NCBI GenBank assembly: GCA_030531185.1 | Contig: JAUNOG010000020.1 | Location: 1 to 39,459 of the forward strand | Source: Ruminococcus sp. | GTDB taxonomy: Bacteria > Bacillota > Clostridia > Oscillospirales > Ruminococcaceae | Direction: 5' to 3' | Length of the DNA stretch: 39,459 bases | Shown here: one piece after another, positions 31,902-39,257 of the stretch | Layout: each line of letters starts with the position of its first letter | How positions within the stretch are numbered: the stretch's first letter is position 1 | Made by a program: the position numbers and the translations under genes | Notes under the pieces: generated by a model | Told to the model about the DNA's origin: nothing | What the model saw: only the letters and a program-made list of their open reading frames with translations | Databases searched by the model: none

Positions 31902-32879
31902 ATGGCAAGTAATGGTTATTTAAGAACGGTACGAGTAGGCGGCTTTGATAAGCAGGACGTTCTTGCTTACGTGGACGATCTTACATCAAAGATTTATCAG
32001 CTTGAATCTCAGGTCAACGATCAGAACGAAACCATTGAGCGTCTTGAGAAGCAAGGAAGCGCGGCTCAGCAGAAGGACTTCGAGGGTAAGAAGGAGCTTG
32101 AAAATCAGCTTGAGGAATCCAAGAAAAAGGTTGAAGAGGCTAAGAAGCAGATCGCAGAGCTTATGGCTTCCACCGATACTATGAAGGTTAGGATCGCAGA
32201 TTACGAGCAGCAGATCTCCGAGAAGGACGCTGAGATCGAGAAAAATAAGAACGAGATCGAGGAACTCAAGGAAAAGCTTGAAACGGCTGAGGCTAACGCA
32301 GGTACGGCTGCACCGTCATTTGATTTGGGAAGCGTTTTCATCGAGGCTCAGAATACGGCTAACAAGGTCGTTCAGGAGGCTAAGAAAGCGGCTAAGCAGA
32401 TGGAGGACGAGGCTAAACAGCTGCAGGAGCAGGTTCTCGCAGACGCCAACGCGCAGGCTGAAAAGCTTGTTTCAAATGCGTCCACTGAGGCTACGGCTAC
32501 AATGCAGAACGCTAAGGCAAGCGCAGACGCTATGACGGCGGCTGCTAAGCAGGAGGCTGAGCAGGTAACCGGCTCAGCTTATGCTGAGGCTGCAAAAGTC
32601 AAGAAAGAGGCAAATGAAGAGGCTGAAAGAGTTACCAGCGAGGCTAATGCTACGGCTGCTAAGGTCGTTGCGGACGCTAAGGCTCAGGCTGCGTCTATCA
32701 GAGACGACAGTGCTGAGATCAGAGAGGCTGTAAAAACTCAGTTTACTTCGCTCAGCGATACGGTACAGAAGCTTGTTACATCGCTTAATGATCTCTATGG
32801 CAGCAGCATTGGCGCGGTAAATACAGCGAGAGACCTTATCGACGACGGTCTTTCACTGGTAAGCGACGAGGAAGAATAA
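31902..32879 (+). CDS. DivIVA-domain coiled-coil protein
   Basis: This 325-residue protein begins with a DivIVA-like lipid-binding module: RTVRVGGFDKQDVLAYVDDL, then the first coiled coil from about 25 to 130. A short break (AGTAAPSFDLGSV) is followed by a second long, Ala-, Glu- and Lys-rich coil (about 150-290) made of repeats like AEAAKVKKEANEEAERV, and a C-terminal helix. DivIVA proteins sit at curved membrane (poles and septa) and recruit partners. The location immediately 3' of ftsZ fits a division role. The ATG at 31902 has GGAGGG 7 bases upstream. It has two promoters and its own terminator, so it is transcribed apart from ftsZ. The Ala-rich coil is longer than in Bacillus DivIVA. Confidence 0.85.
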   Translation: MASNGYLRTVRVGGFDKQDVLAYVDDLTSKIYQLESQVNDQNETIERLEKQGSAAQQKDFEGKKELENQLEESKKKVEEAKKQIAELMASTDTMKVRIADYEQQISEKDAEIEKNKNEIEELKEKLETAEANAGTAAPSFDLGSVFIEAQNTANKVVQEAKKAAKQMEDEAKQLQEQVLADANAQAEKLVSNASTEATATMQNAKASADAMTAAAKQEAEQVTGSAYAEAAKVKKEANEEAERVTSEANATAAKVVADAKAQAASIRDDSAEIREAVKTQFTSLSDTVQKLVTSLNDLYGSSIGAVNTARDLIDDGLSLVSDEEE

Positions 32880-32903
32880 GTTTTAAGTATAAAATGAAAT
32901 CTG

Positions 32904-32937
32904 CGGGACGGCTCGTATCGGGCTGTCCCGTTTTTTT
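32904..32937 (+). terminator. Rho-independent terminator of the DivIVA gene
   Basis: CGGGAC (32904-32909) pairs with GTCCCG (32925-32930), with seven Ts after it, 25 bp past the stop. Confidence 0.85.
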
Positions 32938-32990
32938 ATTCAAAGTGCGGTACTGCTTAGCTGTATGGGGAATTCCTATTGTGGAAAATC

Positions 32991-33003
32991 ACAATTAAAT
33001 TGT
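32991..33003. promoter_or_regulatory. 13-bp palindrome upstream of the SigH-like gene
   Basis: ACAATT-A-AATTGT is a perfect palindrome, about 60 bp before the -35 box of the next promoter. It could be a repressor or activator site; no regulator is identified. Confidence 0.35.
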
Positions 33004-33062
33004 CACAAATCTGTGCGTTGCTACAAAAATTTCGGAAAATGTTTTTTATTTTGGCGAATTCC

Positions 33063-33091
33063 TTGACTTGACCGGGGAAAAATGGTATTAT
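33063..33091 (+). promoter_or_regulatory. Promoter of the SigH-like sigma factor
   Basis: TTGACT (33063-33068), a 17-bp spacer and TATTAT (33086-33091) with an extended TGG, 49 bp before the start codon. Confidence 0.65.
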
Positions 33092-33139
33092 GTATGTATA
33101 TCAATTTGTATTATCAGTACTATGAGGCGGCGATATTAA

Positions 33140-33688
33140 ATGCACGAAAGGCTCAGCGACGAGGAGCTTGTTCTTAAAGCGCGAAATGATAAGACGGCTG
33201 TTTCTGAGCTTATTGCCAGGTATATGTGTACGGTTGAGGTTTTGGCTAAAAAGCTTTCTCCCGCCCTCTGCGACGATTTAATGCAGGAGGGGCTTATGGG
33301 TCTGCTGAGGGCTATAAAGTCTTTCAGCGCCGACAGAGGAGTGAGTTTTTCGTCCTATGCGGCAGTCTGTATGAAAAACAGAATGCTGAATTCTCTCAGA
33401 AAAAACAATATCAGTCAGGCGGCGGAGATCTCCGACGAGGAGCTGGAGGAGTATGCTGAAAGCTCGCAGGAAAGCATACCTGAGGATATTGTCATTGAAA
33501 AAGAGAGAATGAGCGAACTATATAAAAAAATTTCTTCTGCCCTTTCGGAGCAGGAGTGGCAGGTATTTCAATTATTTTTAACAGGTATGTCTTACAATCA
33601 GATAGCATTAAATTCGGGGTTATCCGTTAAAGCGGTAGACAACGCAATGCAGAGGGTCAGACGGAAATTAAAATCACTATTGAGATAA
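33140..33688 (+). CDS. Sigma-70 family RNA polymerase sigma factor (SigH-like)
   Basis: This 182-residue protein is a short sigma factor. Region 2 is visible as LSDEELVLKARN through DDLMQEGLMGLLRAIKSF and FSSYAAVCMKNRML, the -10-recognition core typical of SigH-type and other group 3 factors. A variable acidic linker follows. Region 4 (about 130-181) has ALSEQEWQVFQLFLTGMSYNQIA and the recognition helix SVKAVDNAMQRVRRKL. Stage-0 SigH proteins of Bacillus and Clostridia have this layout but are usually 10-30 residues longer, so it is called SigH-like rather than SigH. The location after the division genes differs from the usual ribosomal neighbourhood of sigH. A degenerate tRNA-like sequence and a zinc-ribbon gene follow. 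Confidence 0.82.
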   Translation: MHERLSDEELVLKARNDKTAVSELIARYMCTVEVLAKKLSPALCDDLMQEGLMGLLRAIKSFSADRGVSFSSYAAVCMKNRMLNSLRKNNISQAAEISDEELEEYAESSQESIPEDIVIEKERMSELYKKISSALSEQEWQVFQLFLTGMSYNQIALNSGLSVKAVDNAMQRVRRKLKSLLR

Positions 33689-33704
33689 GGCTGAAAAGGT
33701 TATA

Positions 33705-33770
33705 TGGCCGTATAGCTTAATTGCAGAGCGTTGTTATTACAAAGGTGTCGGTGCAAGTCCGACGAGGCAC
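33705..33770 (+). ncRNA. Degenerate tRNA-like sequence
   Basis: The sequence has recognisable parts of a tRNA in the right order. A D-arm-like TAGCTTAATTGCAGAGC spans 33713-33729. The anticodon-like stem TTGT/ACAA (33731-33734, 33739-33742) encloses only four bases instead of seven. A perfect T-arm GTCGG/CCGAC (33747-33751, 33759-33763) has a 7-base loop TGCAAGT. The acceptor stem does not close properly: only TGGCC and GGCA near the ends can pair, with a bulge. The T-loop also lacks the usual TTC. It therefore cannot decode and is either a tRNA relic or a small tRNA-mimicking RNA. It lies 17 bp after the sigma-factor stop and 26 bp before the zinc-ribbon gene, so it is probably in one transcript with them. 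Confidence 0.5.
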
Positions 33771-33795
33771 AATTTAATTTAATGAGGTAAGAGCT

Positions 33796-34074
33796 ATGTA
33801 CGAAGACAAGACATTAGTATGCAAGGATTGTGGAAACGAGTTCGTATTCACAGCAGGCGAGCAGGAGTTTTACGCTGAGAAAGGCTTTGTAAACGAGCCC
33901 CAGAGGTGTAAAGCTTGCAGAGACGCAAGAAAGGCAGCAAACAAGACTGAAAGACAGACTTTCACAGCAGTTTGCGCAGCTTGCGGAGGAGAGGCTGTAG
34001 TGCCTTTCAAGCCCAGAGAGGACAGACCTGTTTACTGCAGCGAGTGCTTTGCTAAGATGAAGGAGCAGCAGTAA
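33796..34074 (+). CDS. Zinc-ribbon protein with four CxxC pairs
   Basis: This 92-residue protein has two zinc-ribbon modules. The first pairs C9xxC12 with C38xxC41 and has the family text TLVCKDCGNEFVFTAGEQEFYAEKGF. The second pairs C60xxC63 with C81xxC84 around the conserved KPREDRPVYC segment. Such small two-ribbon proteins are widespread in Clostridia and thought to bind Zn2+ and perhaps nucleic acid, but no biochemical role is established to my knowledge. GAGGTAAGAG precedes the ATG. It sits 3' of the SigH-like gene and the tRNA-like sequence, with a terminator after it, so these three probably form one unit. Confidence 0.9.
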   Translation: MYEDKTLVCKDCGNEFVFTAGEQEFYAEKGFVNEPQRCKACRDARKAANKTERQTFTAVCAACGGEAVVPFKPREDRPVYCSECFAKMKEQQ

Positions 34075-34098
34075 TTTATAATTTAACTGAATGCTTTG

Positions 34099-34124
34099 AC
34101 GCCGTGGGTTTCTGCGGCGTTTTT
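34099..34124 (+). terminator. Rho-independent terminator of the zinc-ribbon gene
   Basis: ACGCCG (34099-34104) pairs with CGGCGT (34115-34120), and Ts follow. Confidence 0.8.
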
Positions 34125-34136
34125 CTTTTGAATGAA

Positions 34137-34175
34137 AAAAGCGAAAAGTCCCCGAAACGGAGACTTTTCGCTTTT
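34137..34175 (-). terminator. Terminator of the ECF sigma gene
   Basis: A 14-bp perfect stem (34137-34150 with 34162-34175) closes an 11-base loop that contains an extra CCG/CGG pairing. On the minus strand six Ts follow. It is 15 bp past the sigma-gene stop and may also stop plus-strand transcripts. Confidence 0.85.
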
Positions 34176-34189
34176 GGCGGTTATTATAA

Positions 34190-35836
34190 CTATGGCATTT
34201 TGTATACCATAACAGAGAAAACGGCTTTTTTCTGCTGAGGCGTAATAGGCTGTAACAAGCCTTTTTTTAGAAGTACGTCGATAACTCGGGGGATAATTTG
34301 CCCCGACATCAGAGAGCCTTTGCTGTATGCTTTGACAAGTTCCTGCATTTGAGGAGGATAATTCTTTTTGTTTATCTCATAGATCTTGTTGTCGTACTGT
34401 GCGGAATATTTCTTGATGTCATCGGGAACACTCACAGCATTTCTGATAAGCTTGCTCAGAGCTGCTTCCACATCATTGACGTTAGTCGTTTCAAGCGACA
34501 TGATCTGATTTCTGTCCTCAAAAATATAGCCCTTGTCGCAGATACGTTTGTATTCTTCGGGAGAAAGACAATTCTTGCCCTCGGTTACAAACTTGTACAA
34601 GCTTATCCAGTCCTCCGTTTTGTTCTCTCTCCAGTCGTTGTCCCGATCGGAAAATTTGCAGTTTATCTGAATTGAATGCATATTTTTTGCGTCCTCGGCT
34701 TTGCCGTTAGCTCTTGTCATATAGCCGCAGCACCAGTAGTCGTCTTTAGATATATTATTTTCAGGATTGCGGCAGTCATCGGAGGCAGTTGCGTGGGCTA
34801 TAAAATCGCCTCCGTCGGGACGTTTTACTGAAAATTTCTCGTAAATGTCCTGCTCGATGTCGTATGCACAGAACAGATATCTGTGACAAAGCATAACAAG
34901 GCTGTATTTCATAAAATTTCTGTCGTTTCCGTCACATTTAAATCCGTAGCAGTCCTCGGAGCAGTCAAAGTCCGCAAAAACCTTGGTATATAAATTTTCG
35001 GCAAGATACTCCGCCGCCTGCTGAGCCAATTTACTTTCTGTGTCGTCAAAGAGACGTTCGTCGGTGATGTACATATTGGTGAGATATTTGGGATTTGCAG
35101 ACTTGTCCTGCCTGTCGATATAGCCGTATTCCTCGAGAATTTTCATTTCGTCGGAAACGTATGTTACAGGCACGCCAAGCTCGCGTGCGATTTCCTCTAT
35201 AGTTTTGGACTTCCAGTAGCAGGAAAACGCTATATTCTGCTTTAAGCGTGTGTTGAAAATATTTGAGGTGTCTCCGTTGGTTCCGGCGGAGCCGTCGTGT
35301 CCCATAGATATAAATTTGATAGGGTTAACAGTTGCGGTTGTATTTTCGTTCATTTCAATGCCCTCCTTCAGGGTCGTTCTTGCGTCGGACAAATGCCATT
35401 TTACAGTACCCGGGGAAATATCCAGCGCGGAGGATATCTGCGCAACGGTTCTCTTTTCGTAATAGAACATATAGACGATAGTCCTCTGGCGTTGGGTGAG
35501 ATAACCTATCTCGCTCCTGAGACGTTTTAATGTCTCGTCGTTTTCAAGCTTTTCCTGAGTTTCGTCATAGTGCGGGACAGAAAGCTGTGAGATGTCCTCA
35601 TAGGACGTGTTTTTTCGATTTTTCAGAAAATTTGCAAAAACATTGCACGCCACTCTGTAAACATAACCGTCGGGATTTGGGATATCGTCGGCGCGCAGAA
35701 AAGACAGGTACGTGCGGCAGGATATCTCCGCCGCAAGCTCCTCAGCCTGCGAGTAGTCTCTCAGCTTGCTCAGCGCAAATCCGAATATTTTATTCCGATA
35801 CTGTGAAATAAGGCAGTCCGCTGTGTGTTTGTCCAT
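34190..35836 (-). CDS. ECF-type sigma factor with long C-terminal extension
   Basis: Residues 1-160 form a complete ECF sigma factor. Region 2 is about 8-75 (YRNKIFGFALSKLRDYSQAEELAAEI, then the RVACNVFANFLKNRK end). Region 4 is about 105-158 (YLTQRQRTIVYMFYYEKRTVAQIS, then the recognition helix SPGTVKWHLSDARTTL). Ordinary ECF factors end here at about 160-200 residues; this one has 548. The extension has a second winged-helix-like segment (about 211-242, KTIEEIARELGVPVTYVSDE) and then a domain of about 300 residues with clustered Cys (DCSEDCYGFKC, YWCCGY) and no known family. ECF proteins with fused C-terminal domains often sense a signal directly in place of an anti-sigma factor, and no anti-sigma gene is next to it. 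GGAGGTAG precedes the ATG. The extension's function is unknown. Confidence 0.85.
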   Translation of the reverse strand: MDKHTADCLISQYRNKIFGFALSKLRDYSQAEELAAEISCRTYLSFLRADDIPNPDGYVYRVACNVFANFLKNRKNTSYEDISQLSVPHYDETQEKLENDETLKRLRSEIGYLTQRQRTIVYMFYYEKRTVAQISSALDISPGTVKWHLSDARTTLKEGIEMNENTTATVNPIKFISMGHDGSAGTNGDTSNIFNTRLKQNIAFSCYWKSKTIEEIARELGVPVTYVSDEMKILEEYGYIDRQDKSANPKYLTNMYITDERLFDDTESKLAQQAAEYLAENLYTKVFADFDCSEDCYGFKCDGNDRNFMKYSLVMLCHRYLFCAYDIEQDIYEKFSVKRPDGGDFIAHATASDDCRNPENNISKDDYWCCGYMTRANGKAEDAKNMHSIQINCKFSDRDNDWRENKTEDWISLYKFVTEGKNCLSPEEYKRICDKGYIFEDRNQIMSLETTNVNDVEAALSKLIRNAVSVPDDIKKYSAQYDNKIYEINKKNYPPQMQELVKAYSKGSLMSGQIIPRVIDVLLKKGLLQPITPQQKKAVFSVMVYKMP

Positions 35837-35866
35837 AATCTACCTCCGAATGCATTCTGTATATAT

Positions 35867-35895
35867 AGTGTACCAAAAACTCAGACGGTTGGCAA
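35867..35895 (-). promoter_or_regulatory. Promoter of the ECF sigma gene
   Basis: On the minus strand TTGCCA (35895-35890), a 17-bp spacer and TACACT (35872-35867) with an extended TGG. It looks sigma-A-type, not an ECF-autoregulated (AAC-type) promoter. Confidence 0.55.
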
Positions 35896-36004
35896 GTCTG
35901 AGAAAAAATTTAAAGTAAATCGAAGAAGTAAAATAAGGTACCTGCGAAGCGAATAAAAAAGCGTCTGCGCCGCACCGTTTCCGATCTTTTATCTCTATAC
36001 GCTA

Positions 36005-36033
36005 TTGCATTTTTCGGAAAAATAAAGTATAAT
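36005..36033 (+). promoter_or_regulatory. Promoter of trmK
   Basis: TTGCAT (36005-36010), a 17-bp spacer and TATAAT (36028-36033), 48 bp before the start codon. Confidence 0.7.
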
Positions 36034-36080
36034 AATATTCGCAGGCGATTTCCTGCAAATAACTTCAAAGGATCTTTCTT

Positions 36081-36755
36081 ATGGATAAAAGACTGCTTAC
36101 CTGTGCCGCTTTATGCGTTGGAGACAGGCTTGCCGATATCGGCACCGATCACGGATATCTTCCCTGCTATATGGTAAAAAACGGACTTTGCAAAACCGCT
36201 CTTGCCTGCGACGTCGCACCAAAGCCATTGCAGAGCGCAAGAGAGCATATTTCCGCAATGGGACTGGAAAACAGTATTGAAACGGTTCTGTCAAACGGTC
36301 TTGACAGTGTTGACGGCAAGGGCGTAACGGATATTTCCATAGCGGGAATGGGCGGCGAGCTTATAGCGGACATACTTTCCCGCGCCCCGTGGGTCAAGGA
36401 AAACAAGGTCAATTTGGTTTTACAGCCTATGACAAAGTGGGACGTTCTGCGAAAGTGGCTGTATGGAAACGGTTTTGAGGTAAAAAAAGAGCTTCCCTGC
36501 CGTGAGGGAAGATTTGTTTACTCCGTAATGCAGGCTGTGTACACGGGTGAAAAGCCGTCCTATAGCTGTGACCTGCGGTATTTATACTGCGGACTTGTTT
36601 CAGCGGATACCCCCGACGGCAAGGCGTATCTTGAACGGCAGAAATCAAGGCTTGAAACGGCGGGCAAGGGAATGCTGGGTTCTGCAGATAAGGCGGAGCT
36701 TGGGAGAGAGATGCTGGAGACGGCGGATAGTCTTTCGGCTGAAATAGGAATGTAA
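36081..36755 (+). CDS. trmK: tRNA (adenine22-N1)-methyltransferase TrmK
   Basis: TrmK uses S-adenosylmethionine to methylate N1 of A22 in tRNA. The 224-residue protein has the class I Rossmann fold loop ADIGTDHGYLP (18-28), the acidic ACDVAPKPL strand end and the family signature SIAGMGGELIADIL. The LQPMTKWDVLRKWL segment follows, which marks the TrmK/YqfN family (COG2384). A helical C-terminal domain (about 165-224) with Lys/Glu-rich helices is also usual. In many Firmicutes it sits next to rpoD and a Nif3-like gene; neither is here. AAAGGAT lies 7 bases before the ATG. It converges on metF with a shared terminator. Confidence 0.93.
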   Translation: MDKRLLTCAALCVGDRLADIGTDHGYLPCYMVKNGLCKTALACDVAPKPLQSAREHISAMGLENSIETVLSNGLDSVDGKGVTDISIAGMGGELIADILSRAPWVKENKVNLVLQPMTKWDVLRKWLYGNGFEVKKELPCREGRFVYSVMQAVYTGEKPSYSCDLRYLYCGLVSADTPDGKAYLERQKSRLETAGKGMLGSADKAELGREMLETADSLSAEIGM

Positions 36756-36772
36756 CATTTATACACACATAA

Positions 36773-36806
36773 AAAACGGACGGATCGTTATTGATCCGTC
36801 CGTTTT
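36773..36806. terminator. Bidirectional terminator between trmK and metF
   Basis: A 14-bp perfect stem (36773-36786 with 36793-36806) closes a 6-base loop, with A/T runs on both sides. It serves the two convergent genes. Confidence 0.9.
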
Positions 36807-36811
36807 GATTA

Positions 36812-37666
36812 TCAGAACAAGCTCTTCACAGCCTCGCAGATCTTCTCTGCAACGTATGGATTGTTCATAGTATAAAGATGAATTCCGTTTACGTCGTTGG
36901 CTATAAGGTCAACTATCTGGGAAACTGCGTAGGCGATACCCGCGTCTCTCATTGCAATGGGATTATTCTCGTATTTTTCCATAATGGTGATGAACTTCTT
37001 CGGCAGCTTTGCATGACACAGAGTAGCCATTCTTTCAATTTGCCTGCGGTTTGTCACAGGCATAATTCCTGCCTCTATCGGTACGTTAATACCTGCGATC
37101 GCGGTTTTTTCTCTGAACGCATAGAAGTCCTCGTTGTCAAAGAAAAGCTGTGAAATAAGCTGAGAACAGCCTGCGTCCACTTTTTCTTTAAGGTGCTTGA
37201 TGTCCTCTACGATCGAGGGAGCCTGCGGGTGTCCCTCGGGATAGCACGCGCCGATTATGTTGAAGTCGCCGTGCTCCTTTATAAAAGCTACAAGCTCGGA
37301 GGCGTAGTGAAACTCCTCCTTTGGCGGAATGTCGGGATTGATGTCCCCTCTGAGTGCAAGTATATTTTCAATACCGCACTTTTTAAGCTCCTCCAGTTCG
37401 GACAGAACCTTTTCTTTCGTGAGATTTATGCAGGGTAAATGAGCCGCCGCCTCGATACCGTATTTGTGTTTTATTGCGTCGCAAATGCCTATCGTGGCAT
37501 TGTTGCTGCTGCCGCCTGCGCCGTATGTAACACTGATAAAATCGGGCTTAAGCGGAGCAAGTCCGTCGATAGTATTATAAATGCTTTCAACGGGCGTTGT
37601 GCTTTTTGGGGGGAACACCTCAAATGAAAGTGTGGATTTTGTTTTGAAAAGCTCGTTGGTTTTCAT
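36812..37666 (-). CDS. metF: 5,10-methylenetetrahydrofolate reductase MetF
   Basis: MetF reduces 5,10-methylene-THF to 5-methyl-THF for methionine synthesis, with bound FAD. The 284-residue TIM-barrel protein has SFEVFPPKS near the N-terminus with the catalytic Glu, FISVTYGAGGSS, HLPCINLTK, ILALRGD, YPEGHP, QLFFDNEDFY and GIMPVTNRRQI, all standard. The length matches bacterial MetF without the regulatory domain. AAGGAGC lies 9 bases upstream of the ATG. It has its own promoter; the leader is only about 45 bases, too short for a SAM riboswitch. Confidence 0.96.
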   Translation of the reverse strand: MKTNELFKTKSTLSFEVFPPKSTTPVESIYNTIDGLAPLKPDFISVTYGAGGSSNNATIGICDAIKHKYGIEAAAHLPCINLTKEKVLSELEELKKCGIENILALRGDINPDIPPKEEFHYASELVAFIKEHGDFNIIGACYPEGHPQAPSIVEDIKHLKEKVDAGCSQLISQLFFDNEDFYAFREKTAIAGINVPIEAGIMPVTNRRQIERMATLCHAKLPKKFITIMEKYENNPIAMRDAGIAYAVSQIVDLIANDVNGIHLYTMNNPYVAEKICEAVKSLF

Positions 37667-37716
37667 ATATATTAGCTCCTTATTAAACTTTAAGTATAGT
37701 AATTCGATATGAATTT

Positions 37717-37745
37717 ATTATAGCATAGTTTTGGCTTATAGGCAA
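37717..37745 (-). promoter_or_regulatory. Promoter of metF
   Basis: On the minus strand TTGCCT (37745-37740), a 17-bp spacer and TATAAT (37722-37717) with an extended TGC. Confidence 0.7.
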
Positions 37746-37803
37746 TAACTTTATTTCTATGCCTATATATAGTTTAAAACTATGTCTTAGCTGTTCACAA
37801 AAG

Positions 37804-37830
37804 AAAAAGCGGACGGCGCTGACCGTCCGC
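37804..37830 (-). terminator. Terminator of the DUF1858 gene
   Basis: GCGGACGG (37809-37816) pairs with CCGTCCGC (37823-37830) around a 6-base loop; on the minus strand five Ts follow. It is 13 bp past the stop. Confidence 0.85.
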
Positions 37831-37843
37831 ACAAAGCTTGCTG

Positions 37844-38047
37844 TTACTTGGCAAAATGTGCGTTGAGCTTTTCAATCATCTCATCGCAGCTTACGCCGTG
37901 AACCATACAAGCCTGCTCGAGAGTTTCTCCTCTTGAGGACGGGCAGTAAAGACAATGCATACCCATTTCCATAAAGTACGGAGCCGTATTCTCATCAGCG
38001 TCCATAATATCGCCGATGATAGTATCCTTATTTACAGTAAAAGCCAT
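37844..38047 (-). CDS. DUF1858 domain protein
   Basis: This 67-residue protein is made wholly of one DUF1858 domain, which is also found fused to hybrid-cluster-protein-related redox proteins. It has the typical GMHCLYCPSSRGETLEQAC segment with C32xxC35 (a likely redox disulfide) and a third Cys47, and an opening VNKDTIIGDIMDADE. The function is not established; a redox or sulfur role is inferred from the CxxC. AAAGGAGG precedes the ATG. It is monocistronic, with a promoter and terminator of its own. Confidence 0.92.
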   Translation of the reverse strand: MAFTVNKDTIIGDIMDADENTAPYFMEMGMHCLYCPSSRGETLEQACMVHGVSCDEMIEKLNAHFAK

Positions 38048-38085
38048 TTTATTAGCCTCCTTTCGGGTTTGGATTATATAACTAT

Positions 38086-38114
38086 ATTATAACCAATTCC
38101 GACAAAAAAAGCAA
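38086..38114 (-). promoter_or_regulatory. Promoter of the DUF1858 gene
   Basis: On the minus strand TTGCTT (38114-38109), a 17-bp spacer and TATAAT (38091-38086), 38 bp before the ATG. Confidence 0.65.
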
Positions 38115-38141
38115 TAGTTTGTCAAAAAATTAATATGTTTG

Positions 38142-38162
38142 ACAGAGGAAAGTTTCTTCTGT
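38142..38162 (-). terminator. Possible weak terminator of the DUF1963 gene
   Basis: ACAGAGGAAA (38142-38151) is complementary to TTTCTTCTGT (38153-38162) except for one pair. The loop must open the innermost pairs, and the T-run is about 20 bases further on, so this is a weak call. Confidence 0.3.
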
Positions 38163-38166
38163 GCCG

Positions 38167-39171
38167 TCAAGAGCAGTCCCAGTGATATTGGACATTTGAA
38201 AAATTACGCGTTTTCAAGTCCTCGTCGGAAATAAAGAAATTTGCCGCGCCTAAGTCGCCCCACATAATTTCACGGCTCATGGTACTGTTCATTTCAAAGA
38301 GGACTGCTGCTGCCTGACAGTCTTTTCCGCTTGGGTCGGATTGGGCAAATGAGGCGTAACCTCCGAGCTTGCAGGCGGAGTAATTGCGCAGATCCGTCAT
38401 ATCCACGATATCCTCGAACGGATATTCGGACAAGCCGAAATTGGGGTGCAGTCTGTTCCACACTTCGCAGAAAGCGTCTACCCAGCGGAAATCCTCGGAA
38501 CCCATACTTTCTTCGCCTTTGGAAAAGCTAAGCGAAAATTCATCGCTTAGAGGGAAGTAATCGGTGTGGTTCTCATCTCTCCAAGGGGAATATTTGGCGT
38601 CGACTTGTTCTGTGGTCACGTCATTGTCGATGCTTTCAAAATACAGGACCTGCGCGGTGTTTCCCGTGGAGGCGTCGCATTCCATACCCAGCATAGCGTT
38701 GTTGATTATCCAGAACTGGAGCATTCCCTGCTTTGGCATAAAGTCGTTTTCTGGGAGTTCGGATAAATTAAACTGCGCCAAAAGCTGTAACTGTCTGCCG
38801 TCCTTGTCGCAGGGAGCTTGTCCGTCCTTGGGGATATAGGGAGTTCCGCCGAACTTGCTTGACTGCGGCGGCAGATTATTCGCTTTGCTGTATTTAATGA
38901 AAATTACGGGTGCTTTTGTGATTTTTTTCATTTCGTCAAGAGCCTCGTTCACCTGTTTCTCGGTAACGCTGTCGTATAACTCGCACCAATCCTCACAGGT
39001 CCTCTCCGACGGAGGGATATCAATGGGAGCGGGGCGCGGCGCTTGGGCGGTAGGCTCGGGTTCGGACTTGTCAATGAGTTCAGTCTCATTTTCAGGCTCG
39101 GAAATCGGAGCGGGTTTATTTCTTTCTGCTGTTTTTTCTTTGCCTAAACGCCTTTTTAAAAATTCCAGCAT
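38167..39171 (-). CDS. DUF1963 (YwqG-like) domain protein
   Basis: This is a 334-residue soluble protein. Residues 1-60 are Lys-, Pro- and Glu-rich and probably disordered. The rest (about 90-334) has the DUF1963 pattern: SSKFGGTPYIP, LQLLAQFNLSELP, MLQFWI, CKLGGYASFAQSDP, and the closing IMWGDLGAANFFI with DLKTRNFSNVQYHWDCS. Proteins of this family are common, their role is unknown, and some sit in polymorphic-toxin immunity neighbourhoods. GGAGGATAAAG lies before the ATG. It is followed in the genome by the DUF1858 gene on the same strand. Confidence 0.88.
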   Translation of the reverse strand: MLEFLKRRLGKEKTAERNKPAPISEPENETELIDKSEPEPTAQAPRPAPIDIPPSERTCEDWCELYDSVTEKQVNEALDEMKKITKAPVIFIKYSKANNLPPQSSKFGGTPYIPKDGQAPCDKDGRQLQLLAQFNLSELPENDFMPKQGMLQFWIINNAMLGMECDASTGNTAQVLYFESIDNDVTTEQVDAKYSPWRDENHTDYFPLSDEFSLSFSKGEESMGSEDFRWVDAFCEVWNRLHPNFGLSEYPFEDIVDMTDLRNYSACKLGGYASFAQSDPSGKDCQAAAVLFEMNSTMSREIMWGDLGAANFFISDEDLKTRNFSNVQYHWDCS

Positions 39172-39257
39172 AACTTTATCCTCCGTTTTATTTATTCAAA
39201 AATAGCATCATATCTTTCTAAGATTTCTTATGTTTTATTCTTTAACATATACAATAC

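Noticed and set aside
33705-33770. A functional tRNA gene
   Set aside because: The acceptor stem does not close, the anticodon loop has four bases and the T-loop lacks TTC. It is listed only as a tRNA-like sequence.
37667-37716. SAM or T-box riboswitch in front of metF
   Set aside because: The leader between the -10 box and the ATG is only about 50 bases and contains no stem matching either class.
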